Positions 32,915 through 41,468 of a DNA stretch of 64,000 bases are shown here, piece by piece (within the stretch, counting starts at the first letter, position 1; each line of letters starts with the position of its first letter). Both the position numbers and the translations under genes were made by a program. The notes beneath the pieces were generated by a model. It did not search any database, was not told the origin of the DNA, and saw nothing but the letters and a program-made list of their open reading frames with translations. Source of the DNA: Endomychus coccineus (taxonomy: Eukaryota; Arthropoda; Insecta; Coleoptera; Endomychidae); contig OY294067.1 in NCBI GenBank assembly GCA_958510875.1, positions 193,261,322 through 193,325,321 on the forward strand, given 5' to 3'.

Positions 32915-33372
32915 GGATGTTTATTTAAATATAGACCAAGACCTTTGCGATACTTTTTCAAATATAGACCAGATCCTTGTTTCCCCAAAGCTATAGCTTC
33001 CATTGTTTTATTATGTCTTTCCGTTTCCTCCAAGGTTTTCCGAGCTGCTTTACTGTCGTTGACGGCCTTAGCGATGCCAGCACCACCTCCCGCCAATGCT
33101 CCAGCAGCTGATAATCCGGCAAACAGAGGTATTAAAAATGGTAAAAATCCTCCAGTCTTTGGAATAGGAATTACTCTTGGTAATCGAACATTTTTCCGAC
33201 CACCTGCTTTTTTGAATTGTTTTCGTGCAACTTTCAACGCTGTTTGAGATGTTTTCTTCAGATTGGTTGGGTCAAACTTTTTCTTCATAACTTTTCTCAC
33301 CCCATCGACAATTGCACTTCCGAACCCAACCTTCTTTCTCATAGCCATCCCCAATTTCCTCTTTGCCTTCAT
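32899..33372 (-). CDS. PX-like basic capsid-associated protein (Polinton)
   Basis: The start is taken at ATG 33372 (MKAKRKLGMAMRKKVGFG); the longer frame begins at a TTG. The product has about 157 residues. The N-terminal half is very basic (KKKFDPTNLKKTSQTALK, RKQFKKAGGRKNVRL). Then comes a glycine/alanine-rich hydrophobic stretch (GGFLPFLIPLFAGLSAAGAL) and a C-terminal repeat GLYLKKYRKGLGLYLNK. Adintoviruses and Polintons encode a similar basic, adenovirus pX/pVI-like protein next to the protease. Roles in DNA condensation or membrane disruption are inferred from that analogy. The GLYL repeats may be protease sites. The C-terminus overlaps the protease frame. Confidence 0.65.
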   Translation of the reverse strand: MKAKRKLGMAMRKKVGFGSAIVDGVRKVMKKKFDPTNLKKTSQTALKVARKQFKKAGGRKNVRLPRVIPIPKTGGFLPFLIPLFAGLSAAGALAGGGAGIAKAVNDSKAARKTLEETERHNKTMEAIALGKQGSGLYLKKYRKGLGLYLNKHPKNCQ

Positions 33373-33544
33373 AATTTTATTCACACCGAAAGCGGCAATA
33401 TATGTTTCAAATATTATAATCTTCACTATTGATTCACCCTCATATTCACGGAATTTTGTTCTATTATAATGTCCATACCCTCGAGTCAATAATATTCCAG
33501 CTATTTGTTTGTTCCTAATAATCTCCAAATGGTTAATGATGGGT

Positions 33545-34468
33545 TCATTGAACGAGATCCGAATTATCGATCCAACTGTTGTGATTATTATCTAGACCCA
33601 ACCATTTCACATACTGTTGACCCCTCCTCTTTCGTAATATTTTTTCGACTAAATACACATCGGGTTGTTTTGTTTTCTGTAATTTTTCTTCGTAGAAACA
33701 GCCGCTGATTGGTGCGTTGGTCATATCTTCTAGTAGATATGTGACCGGGTTGGTAATTTTTACTTTGTTGATTTTAAATAATTCCGTACTCCAATTGGGC
33801 GTAAATCCCTTCTCAAAAAAATGTTTAGCCTTACTTATTCGTACCACATCTCCAACGTTGTATTTGTGAGGCAGAGCTAACTTGATGTGTGAGTAGGATC
33901 GCTTCAATATCTCGCTCTCAATCTGTTTCGTCACTTTTATTGGAGCCATATTTATAGTACTATGTTTACGTTTATTACATTTTTCTGTGGTTTCTTCAAG
34001 TATATCAAGCCATTTGTATTTCCCGCTAAGACTAAAATGTTTGTAGAGCGATTCCTTTAACGTTCGAATGACACGTTCAGCAATGGCTGCTTTTTTCACA
34101 CTATACGTATTATAATGATTGATATTATGTTTCTTCATTAGATCGTTAAAGTGTTTATTGAAGAATTCTTTTCCCTGATCGCTTTGCAGATTCCTAGGCT
34201 TACCATGTCCTTCTAGCAATATAGAACTGACCGCTTTCCGAACCTCTTCGGCTGATTTCGTTTTCAGCGTGCGTGTCCATAGAAATTTCGAGAAACAATC
34301 GATCATAACCAAAATGTATTTGAATCCTCTATTTTCACGAGCATAATTACCCATTTCAGCCAGATCCATTTGCCACAAATCATCCAAACCTTTTATGATT
34401 GTTCTGCGCCGTTTGAAATTCTTCCTACTCGGCTTATGAAGCTCATGCGCAACTTGTTCTCTACTCAT
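33545..34468 (-). CDS. Polinton integrase (RVE core plus chromodomain)
   Basis: An intact 307-residue frame from ATG 34468. The retrovirus-type catalytic triad is visible: Asp35 in LWQMDLAEM, Asp97 in LQSDQGKEF, and Glu131 in AIAERVIRTLKE, with 33 residues between the last two. A basic SH3-like region follows (YNVGDVVRISKAKHF). The C-terminal 38 residues form a chromodomain (VYLVEKILRKRRGQQYVKWL and NSWIDNSDLV). This matches the F54H12.3-like integrases of Polintons. It would insert the element's DNA, and the chromodomain may bind modified histones. It is located between the coiled-coil gene and the PX-like gene. Confidence 0.9.
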   Translation of the reverse strand: MSREQVAHELHKPSRKNFKRRRTIIKGLDDLWQMDLAEMGNYARENRGFKYILVMIDCFSKFLWTRTLKTKSAEEVRKAVSSILLEGHGKPRNLQSDQGKEFFNKHFNDLMKKHNINHYNTYSVKKAAIAERVIRTLKESLYKHFSLSGKYKWLDILEETTEKCNKRKHSTINMAPIKVTKQIESEILKRSYSHIKLALPHKYNVGDVVRISKAKHFFEKGFTPNWSTELFKINKVKITNPVTYLLEDMTNAPISGCFYEEKLQKTKQPDVYLVEKILRKRRGQQYVKWLGLDNNHNSWIDNSDLVQ

Positions 34469-34485
34469 CTTATCAATGTGGAAAT

Positions 34486-35025
34486 CTAGTGTAGAATTAA
34501 TTTTTTGGGTATATTTACAGGATTTGGAGTTATACGTTCCACAGAGCCCTGCTTTGTTGTTGTTGTGGATAATGAGGGTCTCTTCTTAGAAGGTTCCACA
34601 GATGCTATCCGTCGTTCTAACGCCTCCACTTTACTAGTAATGTCATTCAGACGCATGTTCACACTGTTAAATGTGTTATTGATCTCTTTCAATTCATTTC
34701 TGTTTTCCCTCACACTATCACTGATTGTTTTATACTATGATTTTATATAGATTCCCATTCCATTATATTTATTCTGAATGTCCATCAGATGTTTATCAAT
34801 GTTGAGAATAATCTTCTCATTCGTTAATTCATGTTCATCCAGATCCTTGTTGATATCTTTGATCAAATCATCAACCCTAACATTGAAGGTATCTTTAAGA
34901 CTGGTTTCCGTCTTCAGATTCAGTTTGTGTGTTAATTTATCAACATGTACTTTTTGCAACATCTCCATCATCATTCGGTGATTTAACGTTGCACAATCTA
35001 CGATTTTCCATATCATAACTTCCAT
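34486..35025 (-). pseudogene. Coiled-coil protein with in-frame amber stop
   Basis: ATG at 35025 opens 96 codons of mostly helical sequence (LTHKLNLKTETSLKDTF, DLIKDINKDLDEHELTNEK). TAG at 34737-34735 stops it. The same frame then continues without another break for about 83 codons (NELKEINNTFNSVNMRLNDI, then KVEALERRI) and ends in a basic tail. Heptad-like spacing suggests one coiled-coil protein of about 180 residues, as expected for a fibre or scaffold-like component. The identity is unknown. The stop may be a mutation or a read-through site. Confidence 0.5.
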
Positions 35026-35123
35026 CGCTCGTTAGGAATAATCCTTGTCCGTGAACTTGTTTGAAATTATTATTAAATATATTTGTATCATATATTCACA
35101 TGGAAGAGGAGGCTCCGCCAAAC

Positions 35124-36186
35124 TTATCCATTGAAACCATCTTTATAACTGTGATGAATTTGTCTTACACAAGGTTTTTGTTCAATTACTCCATCCTCCA
35201 TCAATTCTTCTATTATAGAGACTATCTCGTTGTGATGGTTATTGTTACCAGCGTGCGAGGATGCAACAAGAAGTCTCAGTCTATCCACAATTTCGTTAAC
35301 GTCATCCCAATAAACATATTCGATAGGTTTCTCGTTATATTCAAGCATATCATTTTTGATATATGCATTTCCAGTGTATGTTTTGGACCTTGGTCTTTTC
35401 ATGGGATTAATCAAAGGTTTCAGTACATTTTTGTATTTTACATGTTTCTTATTCGATCAGCTGGATCGTTATTACGTCTATGGACACTAGTCATTTCCAT
35501 CATTTGACTGTAATTTTTCCCATCTTCCACAGTGTAAGTATCAGGTAGAACATCTCTGTAAAATATCAAATTATACAGTCCTGTGGTACCCTTGAACGGA
35601 GTACCCTTGATAATTATATTACTCTCACATCAATTTCTATAGGTTGATTACCCATGAACCATTTGTCTAAAGTTGAATTATATTGCAAACCCATTCTATC
35701 ATCGTATCTCTTGACATCATCATCCAATAGGAATCCTTCCAAGTAATAACGTGCTAATGAGGGGTTTTGTTGCAGAAACTCCTCTGTAGCCGCTGAATTA
35801 TCTTTCTTATGTTTTCTGAATTCTTCACGAATCTGATCGATAGTAGGTTCGGGGGTAAACACATCCTCCTCAGCATCTTGGGGGTTATATACGAATTCTT
35901 CTCCTTCAGTTACAATATCTGGGATTGGTATGTTCTCCATTTGTGTTGCTGTAGAAACAATACTTTTAGGTTTAACCAACGAATTTTGTTTGATTATTTC
36001 AGCATTTTTCGCAATTTCCTCCAGAGGTTTAGATACATTCTTGAACATATTATCTAGAATCTCATCATTTTCAGCTTTACCCAGTTTCAAAGCCATATAT
36101 TTTTTCCTCACAACGTTTGCTAACTCCCAAATTTTTTTCTTCAATTGCTGTTTTGCTTTTAACTTATTAGACACATTGACGTCCAT
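35124..36186 (-). pseudogene. DUF8207-like Polinton protein, two frameshifts
   Basis: ATG at 36186, about 32 bp after a GTATATATAC box. Residues 1-190 are helical and acidic, ending NQPIEIDVRVI at a stop (35614). The next frame continues at once with IIIKGTPFKGTTGLYNLIFY and DPADRIRN. After a second shift near 35450 it reads KYKNVLKPL and ends with a conserved EYVYWDDVNEIVDRLRLLVA block (35124-35414). The KGT..GLY and YWDDPNELVDRLRLL signatures are those of a common arthropod Polinton protein which I believe is classed as DUF8207. Function unknown. Two one-base indels explain the breaks. Confidence 0.65.
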
Positions 36187-36215
36187 GCTGAGCGGGTTGT
36201 CTATTTCAAATGAAG

Positions 36216-36225
36216 GTATATATAC
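36216..36225 (-). promoter_or_regulatory. TATA-like box before the DUF8207-like gene
   Basis: GTATATATAC on the minus strand, about 32 bp upstream of ATG 36186, immediately past the ATPase stop. Confidence 0.45.
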
Positions 36226-36228
36226 ATG

Positions 36229-36954
36229 TTAGATGTATATATAACTATCAAACCCTTTGCGATAACGTCCTTTGTTCATATCACAGTCTTTGTTTATCAT
36301 AAGGAATCCATATTTATCTTTCCTACATACGCTACATATCTCTTTGAATTTCTCGAGTGACATGTCGGTACTTACATGATCGGTAAATATATGTTTCAAA
36401 TTGGGTTCATCCTGTTTGAAAATAATCAAGCAATTGGCATTGTCGCGCAATCCATGTTTTGGACATTTAGCAAAAGACTGACAAAGATAGAAACTATCAA
36501 TTGAGTTGTGTCTCCCTCTTGAAAAATAAGCACGAATTTTCTCCTGTTTCTCATACATAACATCGTCGAATATTATTATCGAATTAGGTCTCGCATCTGT
36601 GGGGTCTATGACCTCATCAGTTTCGGTACAAGGAAAATATCCAAGCCCCTCAATTTTCTTCAATGTCTCCTTTAGTAACTGGTATCTTGGTTGGTGTAAA
36701 GATTTTGAATATATGTACACGTTTTCAAATTTCAGACCGTTTGCATCTAACAATAGCGATAACATCACATTTGTTTTCCCACAATAACTCGGACCACAGA
36801 TTATTGTTCGTGAAGTATTTGGCAGCAAAGAGCTGTGACGTTGTGATTGTTCAATATTTTCAATGCTTGGTCCTAAATTCATAATATTCAACGAGTCTTT
36901 TTGCTTAACAATCTTCATGTTGCCTAGAGGAGCATCGAAATCATACTGAAACAT
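36229..36954 (-). CDS. Polinton genome-packaging ATPase (FtsK/HerA, A32-like)
   Basis: An intact 241-residue frame. Walker A is GPSYCGKT (residues 54-61) and Walker B is SIIIFDDV with Asp131-Asp132. The later stretch SRGRHNSIDSFYLCQSFAKC fits the sensor/arginine-finger area of A32-type packaging ATPases. It would pump DNA into capsids. It is the first gene of the minus-strand block, so the block reads ATPase to capsid. A TATATAAA box sits only 17 bp ahead of the ATG, implying a very short leader or a slightly downstream start. Confidence 0.85.
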   Translation of the reverse strand: MFQYDFDAPLGNMKIVKQKDSLNIMNLGPSIENIEQSQRHSSLLPNTSRTIICGPSYCGKTNVMLSLLLDANGLKFENVYIYSKSLHQPRYQLLKETLKKIEGLGYFPCTETDEVIDPTDARPNSIIIFDDVMYEKQEKIRAYFSRGRHNSIDSFYLCQSFAKCPKHGLRDNANCLIIFKQDEPNLKHIFTDHVSTDMSLEKFKEICSVCRKDKYGFLMINKDCDMNKGRYRKGFDSYIYI

Positions 36955-36971
36955 ATGTTAATAAGCATTTG

Positions 36972-36979
36972 TTTATATA
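36972..36979 (-). promoter_or_regulatory. TATA box before the ATPase gene
   Basis: TATATAAA on the minus strand, 17 bp before ATG 36954. Confidence 0.45.
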
Positions 36980-37151
36980 CTAGTTGATGATGTTATATTG
37001 TGTATGTCCGATCACGCGGTTAGGTACTTCTACGCTTCTGTCAAAATCAGGTATATAAAACATGTGCATGAATGTATTACAATCATTATAATTATTCACA
37101 TTTTATTCCTCATCTGCCCATCATAGTTCGTGAACGATGATGACGACCATG

Positions 37152-38265
37152 ATGCTCTATGGTTTTGAGTTGAGTTAGCTCTAGAACCTCCAGCTCTATG
37201 GTACGTGATAGCCACCATGGCACCTTGTGACAGACACTCCGTCGAAGTGACAGACACCATATCTCACCGCGTGACAGATCATGTGATTTCAAAACCGTAC
37301 GAGTCGCACGAGTCGGACGAGTCGAACTGTGGGGCGACACCTCCACGAATCAGTCTGCACCTTTATGCTGTGACGTCACAGGTCTGCCCTGTGATAGCAG
37401 CCTGTCATCTTGGATTCACACAAGTCGGACGAGCCGAACTGGTGGCGCCACCTACACGAAGCAGTCTGTACCTTCAACGACCAATCCTATGACAGCTGTC
37501 ACGTGGTGGCGACACCTCCCCGAAGCAGCCTGTACCTTTGGCCCGCCATGACAGCTGTCCTGTGATAGTCACGTGATTCTGTACATGTGACACCTACACG
37601 AAGCAGTCTGTACCTTTTAGCTCGCCATGACAGCTGTCACGTGGTGGCGACATCTTCACGAAGCAGCCTGTACCTTCGATGACAGTTGTCACGTGGTGGC
37701 GACATCTCCATGAAGCAGTCTGTACCTTAAGTCCGCCATGACAGCTGTCACTTGGTGGCGACACCTACACGAAGGAGTCTGTACGTTAGGTCCGCCATGA
37801 CAGCTGTCATGTGATAGCGACACCTACGCGAAGCAGTCTGTACCTTTCAGCCCACCATGACAGCTGTCATGTGATAGCGACACCTACACGAAGCAGTGTG
37901 TACCTTAGGTCCGCAATGACAGCTGTCACTTGGTGGCGACATCTGCACGAAGCAATCTGAACCTTAGGTCCGCCATGACAGCTGTCACTTGGTGGCGACA
38001 TCTGCACGAAGCAATCTGAGCCTTGGGTCCGCCATGACAGCTGTCACTTGGTGGCGACATCTGCACGAAGCAATCTGTACCTTAGGTCCACCATGACAGC
38101 TGTCACTTGGTGGCGACATCTGCACGAAGCAATATGTACCTTAGATCCACCATGACAGCTGTCACTTGGTGGCGACATCTGCACGAAGCAATCTGTACCT
38201 TAGGTCTGCTTAATGCTCTATGGTTTTGACTTGGGGTTAGCTCTATAACCTTCAGCTCTATGGTA
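37152..38265. repeat. Direct repeats of about 52 bp bracketing a tandem array
   Basis: The segment starting ATGCTCTATGGTTTTGA and ending CAGCTCTATGGTA occurs at 37152-37203 and again at 38213-38265, with a few differences. The 59-bp palindrome array lies between the copies. The pair may mark duplication or unequal exchange of a longer unit. Confidence 0.8.
37204..38212. repeat. 59-bp tandem array centred on TGACAGCTGTCA palindromes
   Basis: The GGTGGCGACAT marker lies at 37932, 37991, 38050, 38109 and 38168 (period 59). Earlier units (from about 37480) are more diverged. Nearly every unit contains the 12-bp perfect palindrome TGACAGCTGTCA (an E-box CAGCTG core), followed by a GAAGCA(A/G)TCTGTACCTT word. 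ORFs through it are not meaningful. Confidence 0.9.
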
Positions 38266-38344
38266 TGCACATCGACAGCTAGACCGGAAGTGGAGACCGG
38301 ATATCCTGGTCCCGAAGTAGTCCAGTTCATCTACTTAAATGTTA

Positions 38345-39318
38345 AAGCACGTGTCTGAGTGTTGAAGCACGTGTCTGAGTATTGAAGCACGTGTCTGAAC
38401 ACGTGTCTGAGTATTGAAGCACATGTCTGAGTATTCAAGCACGTGTCTGAATGCTGAAGCACGTGTCTGAATATTGAAGCACGTGCTTAACACGTATCTG
38501 AGTATTGAAGCACGTGTCTGAATGTTGAATCACGTGTCTGAATATTGAAGCACGTGTCTGAATATTGAAGCACGTGTCTGAGTATTGAAGCACGTGTCTG
38601 AGTGTTGAAGCACGTGTCTGAATATTGAAGCTCGTGTCTGAATATTGAAGCACGTGTCTGAATATTGAAGCACGTGTCTGAATGTTGATCACGTGTTTGA
38701 GCACGTGTCTGATTATAGAAGCACGTGTCTGAATGTTGAAGCACGTGTCTGAACATTTGTATGAATATTGAAGCACGTGTCTGAATGTTGAAGCACGTGT
38801 CTGAGTATTGAAGCACGTGTCTGAGTGTTGAAGCACATGTCTGAATATTGAAGCACGTGTCTGAATATTGAAACACGTGTCTGAATGTTGAAACACGTGT
38901 CTGAGCACTGTCTGAGCACATGTCTGAGTGTTGAAGCACGTGTCTGAATATTGAAGCACGTGTCTGAGTGTTGAAACACGTGTTTTAGTATTGAAGCACG
39001 TGTCTGAGTATTGAAGCACGTGTCTGAACACGTGTCTGAGTATTGAAGCACGTGTCTGAATGCTGAAGCACGTGTCTGAATGTTGAAGCACGTGCTTAAC
39101 ACGTTTCTGAGTATTGGAGCACGTGTCTGAATGTTGAAGCACGTGCTTAACACGTGTCTGATTATTGAAGCACGTGTAAGAATGTTGAAGCACGTGTCTG
39201 AGTATTGAAGCACGTTTCTGAGCACGTGTCTGAGTGTTGAAGCACGTGTCTGAATATTGAATCACGTGTCTGAGTGTTGAAGCACGTGTCTGAATATTGA
39301 AGCACGTATCTGAACACT
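38345..39318. repeat. 20-bp tandem array with CACGTG in each unit
   Basis: About 45 copies of a 20-bp unit such as AAGCACGTGTCTGAATATTG, with a few short insertions (ACACGTGTCTGA). Each unit holds the palindromic E-box CACGTG. Because 20 is not divisible by three, all minus frames stay open and give peptide repeats such as RHVLQYSDTCFN; these are not genes. The array runs straight into the C-terminal part of a capsid gene at 39319. Confidence 0.95.
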
Positions 39319-39528
39319 GGACAAGAGGAAGCGGTAAAATCATCAACGGTCGACATACGATTGGAGATTGAAGCGGATAAAGGATTTCCAGCCAATACCA
39401 AGGCATATTGCATCATCATTCACGATTGCTTGATGGAATACTACCCCCTTACCGAAATTGTTAAAAGTCTCAGTGAAACATCAGTCAGTCTATATCGAAA
39501 CTTCAAGCGAATCGCATCATCATCATGA
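39319..39528 (+). pseudogene. Second capsid gene fragment (C-terminus only)
   Basis: From 39319 the plus strand reads EEAVKSSTVDIRLEIEA, then FPANTKAYCIIIHD and MEYYPLTEIVKSL, closely matching the end of the capsid protein at 30392-31519 but clearly diverged, with a C-terminal extension of about 20 residues. Everything upstream is replaced by the 20-bp array. Its stop codon TGA overlaps the ATG of the next gene (ATGA, 39525-39528). This shows a second Polinton-like element in the opposite orientation. Confidence 0.85.
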
Positions 39529-40031
39529 GAATCGTATTGGTTGACATTCAGGGGTTCTTCATTGACGATGTCTTCCGTCCGAAAGAAATATGTATACAAA
39601 TTGGATTCAAACGACATTATTCCTTATTCAAACCACACACATCTTATTCATCGCTAAATGCAAAGGAGCGGAAATCTGTATGGTATTTACAAAAGTTTTA
39701 TCATGGACTCGATTATGTATCTGGGAATGTGGATTATGAAGAAATAAATAATATTCTTAAATCGATCCTCCTATGTGCAGTCGACTATATTTATGTTCGT
39801 GGACAGCAAAAAGCCGAATTTTTGAGAAGGAAGTGTATAGAATTGGATATTTACCCACACATCGTAGATGTTCATAGTCTCGATGGAACTCAATGTGAAA
39901 CAGGAAAATTCGAGCAAACAAACAATTTGACCTGTCTGAATCATGGTGATGACGGTGGAAAATACATGTGTGCAGTTCACTATGTGGATAAATTACAGCA
40001 GTGGTTTCTGAATGTAATACTACCTAAATGA
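39525..40031 (+). CDS. Polinton-associated VDIQGF protein
   Basis: A 168-residue intact frame overlapping the capsid stop by ATGA. It starts MRIVLVDIQGFFIDDVF; then comes YSLFKPHTSYSSLNAKER, FYHGLDYVSGNVDYEEI, YIYVRGQQKAEFL, and a C-terminal Cys/His group (TQCETG..., NLTCLNHGDD, YMCAVHYVDKL). The same pattern recurs in a diverged gene at 40796-41290. Proteins of this kind (VDIQGF...KP...YHGL...VYVKG) are widespread in insects, often unannotated. The VDIQ start recalls the first acidic motif of DEDD/RNase H-fold nucleases, but other catalytic acids cannot be assigned, so the function is unknown. Confidence 0.6.
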   Translation: MRIVLVDIQGFFIDDVFRPKEICIQIGFKRHYSLFKPHTSYSSLNAKERKSVWYLQKFYHGLDYVSGNVDYEEINNILKSILLCAVDYIYVRGQQKAEFLRRKCIELDIYPHIVDVHSLDGTQCETGKFEQTNNLTCLNHGDDGGKYMCAVHYVDKLQQWFLNVILPK

Positions 40032-40104
40032 TTTGTATTTTCTGGAATAAATATTATTATTATCAATCTTTTGTTTTTAATAAAACACCTCCTTTATATA
40101 ATTA

Positions 40105-40674
40105 TTATTTATTCAAATGGTAAATAGCTTTCTTCACATTTTTAACAAACATTTTCAATAATAACACTGATAACGAAGATAAAATAGCATACAAAATTGC
40201 GGAAATTTTAGGGCTTTCTTCTTCTATTGCGGATGATGTGAGTGTAGATGATGATGATGTTGTCTTTTGAACCAGATGTGGTAAACATGATGATTGTCGG
40301 ATCATTTGCCATTCAGCCATATCCCCCTCACTTCGATCGAAGAAGAAGAGTTTAAGTTTATAATGTATGGTTGTACGATTGTCTTGTGGAATGTTAAATG
40401 TGAATACATCCAATTGGTTATCGTTGATTTTTTGAAAATTCATCGGAATCCATTCGGTACGGTTACACTCCCCACCACCACCGCCGCCGACATCCTTCAG
40501 ACAAATATAGATGCGTTCAACGTGCTGGGGAACGTTCGCATGTAGAATACCATTCAGAATTGTGGTTAGAATCACAAAATTTGTTTTAACACTCCCTCCC
40601 CCATCATCATCACTTTTTACACTTAATTTGGTCAGCAGTCTTATAAGTTTAATTTTATCTTCGTAAAAATTCAA
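40105..40674 (-). CDS. Unknown protein with C-terminal membrane segment
   Basis: An open stretch of 189 codons. No ATG opens it: a TAA lies just upstream and the annotated first codon is TTG, so it may be 5'-truncated or spliced. It contains glycine runs (DDDGGGS and GGGGGGE), a beta-rich middle (IYICLKD, HYKLKLFFFDRSEG), a serine/threonine patch and one hydrophobic segment near the end (AILYAILSSLSVLLLKMFV) followed by a basic tail. It could be a tail-anchored membrane or virion protein of the second Polinton. Not recognised. Confidence 0.45.
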   Translation of the reverse strand: MNFYEDKIKLIRLLTKLSVKSDDDGGGSVKTNFVILTTILNGILHANVPQHVERIYICLKDVGGGGGGECNRTEWIPMNFQKINDNQLDVFTFNIPQDNRTTIHYKLKLFFFDRSEGDMAEWQMIRQSSCLPHLVQKTTSSSSTLTSSAIEEESPKISAILYAILSSLSVLLLKMFVKNVKKAIYHLNK

Positions 40675-40795
40675 GTCTCTTCTTAGTTAATGAACTTTTC
40701 CACGAATTCGCAAAGTGTGCGTGTGTATTCTTCAAAAGATATATGCATAATGATATATTTGTAGACTTACTGGATATCTATATTATTATTCTAAG

Positions 40796-41290
40796 AGCCA
40801 CAGAACATCTTCCTTCGTAAGAAATTCGAATAACCTCCAGCTATTCGCACTAGAACACATAGGATTCACACTATTGGGGTGATGAAGACAGATAAATTCA
40901 CAATTTCCTCGCTCTAATTTTGGACATTTACTTTTCAAATTCACCACTTCTACTCGATCTAACCCAATTTTTGGAACGCCCCCCGTAGAAACTTAGCATA
41001 CAAAAGCAGTAGCATCCGGATCGATATTATCCTTCAAAATTTCATACAATTCATCATATTCCTGATAGCCCGAGTTCCATGAAATCCCGCGATATTTTTC
41101 ACAATGAAATATTTTCTTCATTTGCCTCTCGGATAGTTGATCCATCGATTTCGGTGGTTTGAATAGGAAATATTTCTCCAACTTTTTCTCACAGTCCAAC
41201 AAAGAGAGTTCCTTGATTTTATATACGTTTGCAGAAATCCGGAAACTTTGAATATCAACCGCTATAGACGAAATTTCAAACTAGAATGAT
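40796..41290 (-). pseudogene. Diverged paralogue of the VDIQGF protein
   Basis: The minus strand reads AVDIQSFRISANVYKIKEL, then YFLFKPPKSMDQLSERQMKK, YRGISWNSGYQEYDELYEI and, past a stop near 40993, LERGNCEFICLHHPNSVNP and MCSSANSWRLFEFL. Positions of the VDIQ, KPP, RGISW and late Cys/His motifs match the plus-strand gene at 39525-40031. No ATG precedes VDIQ (a TAG lies just upstream), and the frame breaks at 40993, so this copy is probably decayed. Two related genes facing each other within 1.3 kb suggests an old inverted duplication. Confidence 0.6.
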
Positions 41291-41468
41291 AAACTATCCA
41301 AATATCTAGTTGCACATGCGCAGATCATTGACATATTTCTTTGATGTTATCGAAATTTCGAAAAAGTACGTCGAAGCACAAAATTTGTAGTGATGGTAGA
41401 CTTATTCTATAGTTGACGTCATCGACCTCCCCTCCTATCACAGAAAACAGTTGAAACATCTTAAAGGT

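Noticed and set aside
37204..39318. CRISPR array
   Set aside because: Units are contiguous tandem repeats without unique spacers, and the genome is eukaryotic.
38435..39406. 323-codon minus-strand ORF (and overlapping 150- and 170-codon ORFs)
   Set aside because: All are readings of the 20-bp CACGTG tandem array, which lacks stops in several frames; the peptide is a pure repeat.
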